Of a stretch of DNA of 64,000 bases, positions 63,260 through 64,000 are shown one piece after another. Position 1 is the first letter of the stretch, and each line of letters starts with the position of its first letter. The position numbers were made by a program, and so were the translations under genes. The stretch covers positions 62,001 to 126,000 of the forward strand of contig NZ_JAOWLC010000014.1 of NCBI RefSeq assembly GCF_025751535.1, in the 5' to 3' direction. This DNA comes from Lentibacter sp. XHP0401. Its GTDB lineage: Bacteria > Pseudomonadota > Alphaproteobacteria > Rhodobacterales > Rhodobacteraceae. The notes beneath the pieces were generated by a model. That model searched no databases and was not told where the DNA came from. It saw nothing but the letters and a program-made list of their open reading frames with translations.

Positions 63260-64000
63260 TTGGATTTTGACATGCTGGGCCTTCCCGCCCGCCTTTCGAC
63301 AAACTTGCAAGAGCTCGGCCTGACCGAGCCAACCCCCATTCAGGCAAAAGCCATCCCGCACGCGATGAACGGTCGCGATGTGCTCGGCCTTGCCCAGACA
63401 GGCACAGGCAAGACAGCCGCCTTTTCCCTACCCATCCTCACAGCTATTGGCCGTATGGAAGGCAAACCTGCACCCAAATCTGTGCGCGGTCTGATCCTTG
63501 CGCCCACACGCGAGCTGGCCAAGCAGATACAAGAAGCCATGATCGGCTTTGCCAAAGGCACAGGCACACGGATCAACCTCGTCATCGGCGGCGCCTCTCT
63601 CAATGTGCAGGCCAACAAGCTTGAACGCGGCACTGACATCCTCGTTGCCACCCCCGGCCGCCTGCTCGATCTGATTGATCGCCGCGCCGTGCGCCTTGAT
63701 GATGCAAAGTTCCTCGTGCTCGACGAGGCCGACCAGATGCTCGACCTCGGCTTTATCCACGCACTGCGCCGCATCGCGACACTTCTGCCCAAAGAGCGCC
63801 AGACCATGCTCTTTTCGGCCACCATGCCCAAAAACATGAACGAGATCGCCAACTCCTATCTGGAAAACCCGATCCGCGTTGAAACGGCCCCCCCCGGCAA
63901 GCCTATCGAGCGGATCGAGCAATCGGTTCACTTCGTGTCGCAAGCCAGCAAGCCAGAGCTGCTCATCGAGCACCTCGGCGCGCACAAAGATGAGGCCGCG
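63260..64000 (+). CDS. DEAD-box RNA helicase, RhlE-like (partial, runs off the right edge)
   Basis: The first 247 codons of a DEAD-box helicase are present and open to the window end. Motifs are PTPIQ (Q motif), AQTGTGKT (I), PTRELAKQI (Ia), [11 protein letters not shown] (II) and [11 protein letters not shown] (III); the second RecA domain is cut off. The start is probably TTG 63260, with AAGG nine bases upstream, or ATG 63272. It is distinct from the helicase at 44183-46363 and lacks its basic tail in the part seen. Confidence 0.92.
   Translation, partial: MDFDMLGLPARLSTNLQELGLTEPTPIQAKAIPHAMNGRDVLGLAQTGTGKTAAFSLPILTAIGRMEGKPAPKSVRGLILAPTRELAKQIQEAMIGFAKGTGTRINLVIGGASLNVQANKLERGTDILVATPGRLLDLIDRRAVRLDDAKFLVLDEADQMLDLGFIHALRRIATLLPKERQTMLFSATMPKNMNEIANSYLENPIRVETAPPGKPIERIEQSVHFVSQASKPELLIEHLGAHKDEAA

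Noticed and set aside
1-64000. CRISPR arrays, rRNA genes, complete tRNA genes, replication origin
   Set aside because: No regularly spaced direct repeats, rRNA sequence, full tRNA cloverleaf or DnaA-box cluster was recognised anywhere in the window.

Overview
The window looks like chromosomal DNA of a marine alphaproteobacterium of the Rhodobacteraceae (Roseobacter group). The clues are a fused sulfate adenylyltransferase/APS kinase, an aapJQMP general amino-acid transporter, a heterotetrameric sarcosine oxidase operon beside FAD-GcvT and MttB-like enzymes, an Entner-Doudoroff edd-eda pair, an ATP12-type ATP synthase assembly factor, a DUF1150 gene behind hsp20, and the alphaproteobacterial order rplO-secY-adk-rpsM-rpsK-rpoA-rplQ. 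This placement rests on gene content read by eye; no database search was run.

Layout. 1-2250 is a scarred integration boundary: a P4-type tyrosine integrase, the 3' half of a tRNA-Phe gene (a likely attachment site), a frameshifted cytochrome P450 remnant, and an insertion-sequence-like end. 2352-14350 is a catabolic island: a dipeptide-type ABC transporter, two M81 (MlrC-like) metallopeptidase paralogues, a class III aminotransferase, a nitrilase-fold amidase, a carboxymuconolactone-decarboxylase-like protein and a divergent RpiR regulator. A second copy of the IS-like end lies just beyond it (14490-14537). 14689-22487 holds eda-edd and tamB-tamA. 22666-26601 holds the four-gene Anbu proteasome-like / transglutaminase-like / alpha-E / circularly permuted ATP-grasp operon.

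27002-38525 is one long leftward operon for methylated amines: FAD-GcvT dehydrogenase, MttB-like methyltransferase, TetR regulator, soxBDAG and an old-yellow-enzyme-type demethylase. Together these can be read as stepwise N-demethylation of betaine-like compounds towards glycine, feeding one-carbon units to tetrahydrofolate. sat-cysC diverges from it at 38801.

40660-51000 is mostly core genes: an M23 peptidase, DUF1150-hsp20 behind a probable heat-shock promoter, purEK, a DEAD-box helicase with a repetitive basic tail, and the aap amino-acid transporter. 51163-56687 is a tightly overlapping leftward chain (degP-like, rarA, crcB, rluC-like, HAD phosphatase, ATP12). 56803-61992 is the distal part of the ribosomal-protein/secY/rpoA cluster, with hairpins in several gaps and a terminator at its end. 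It starts at rplO behind an orphan membrane-protein gene, not behind rpmD. The window ends inside a second, RhlE-like DEAD-box helicase.

The least explained parts are the M81 island with its flanking IS-like ends, the Anbu operon with its upstream inverted repeats, and the MttB-like gene inside the sarcosine oxidase operon.
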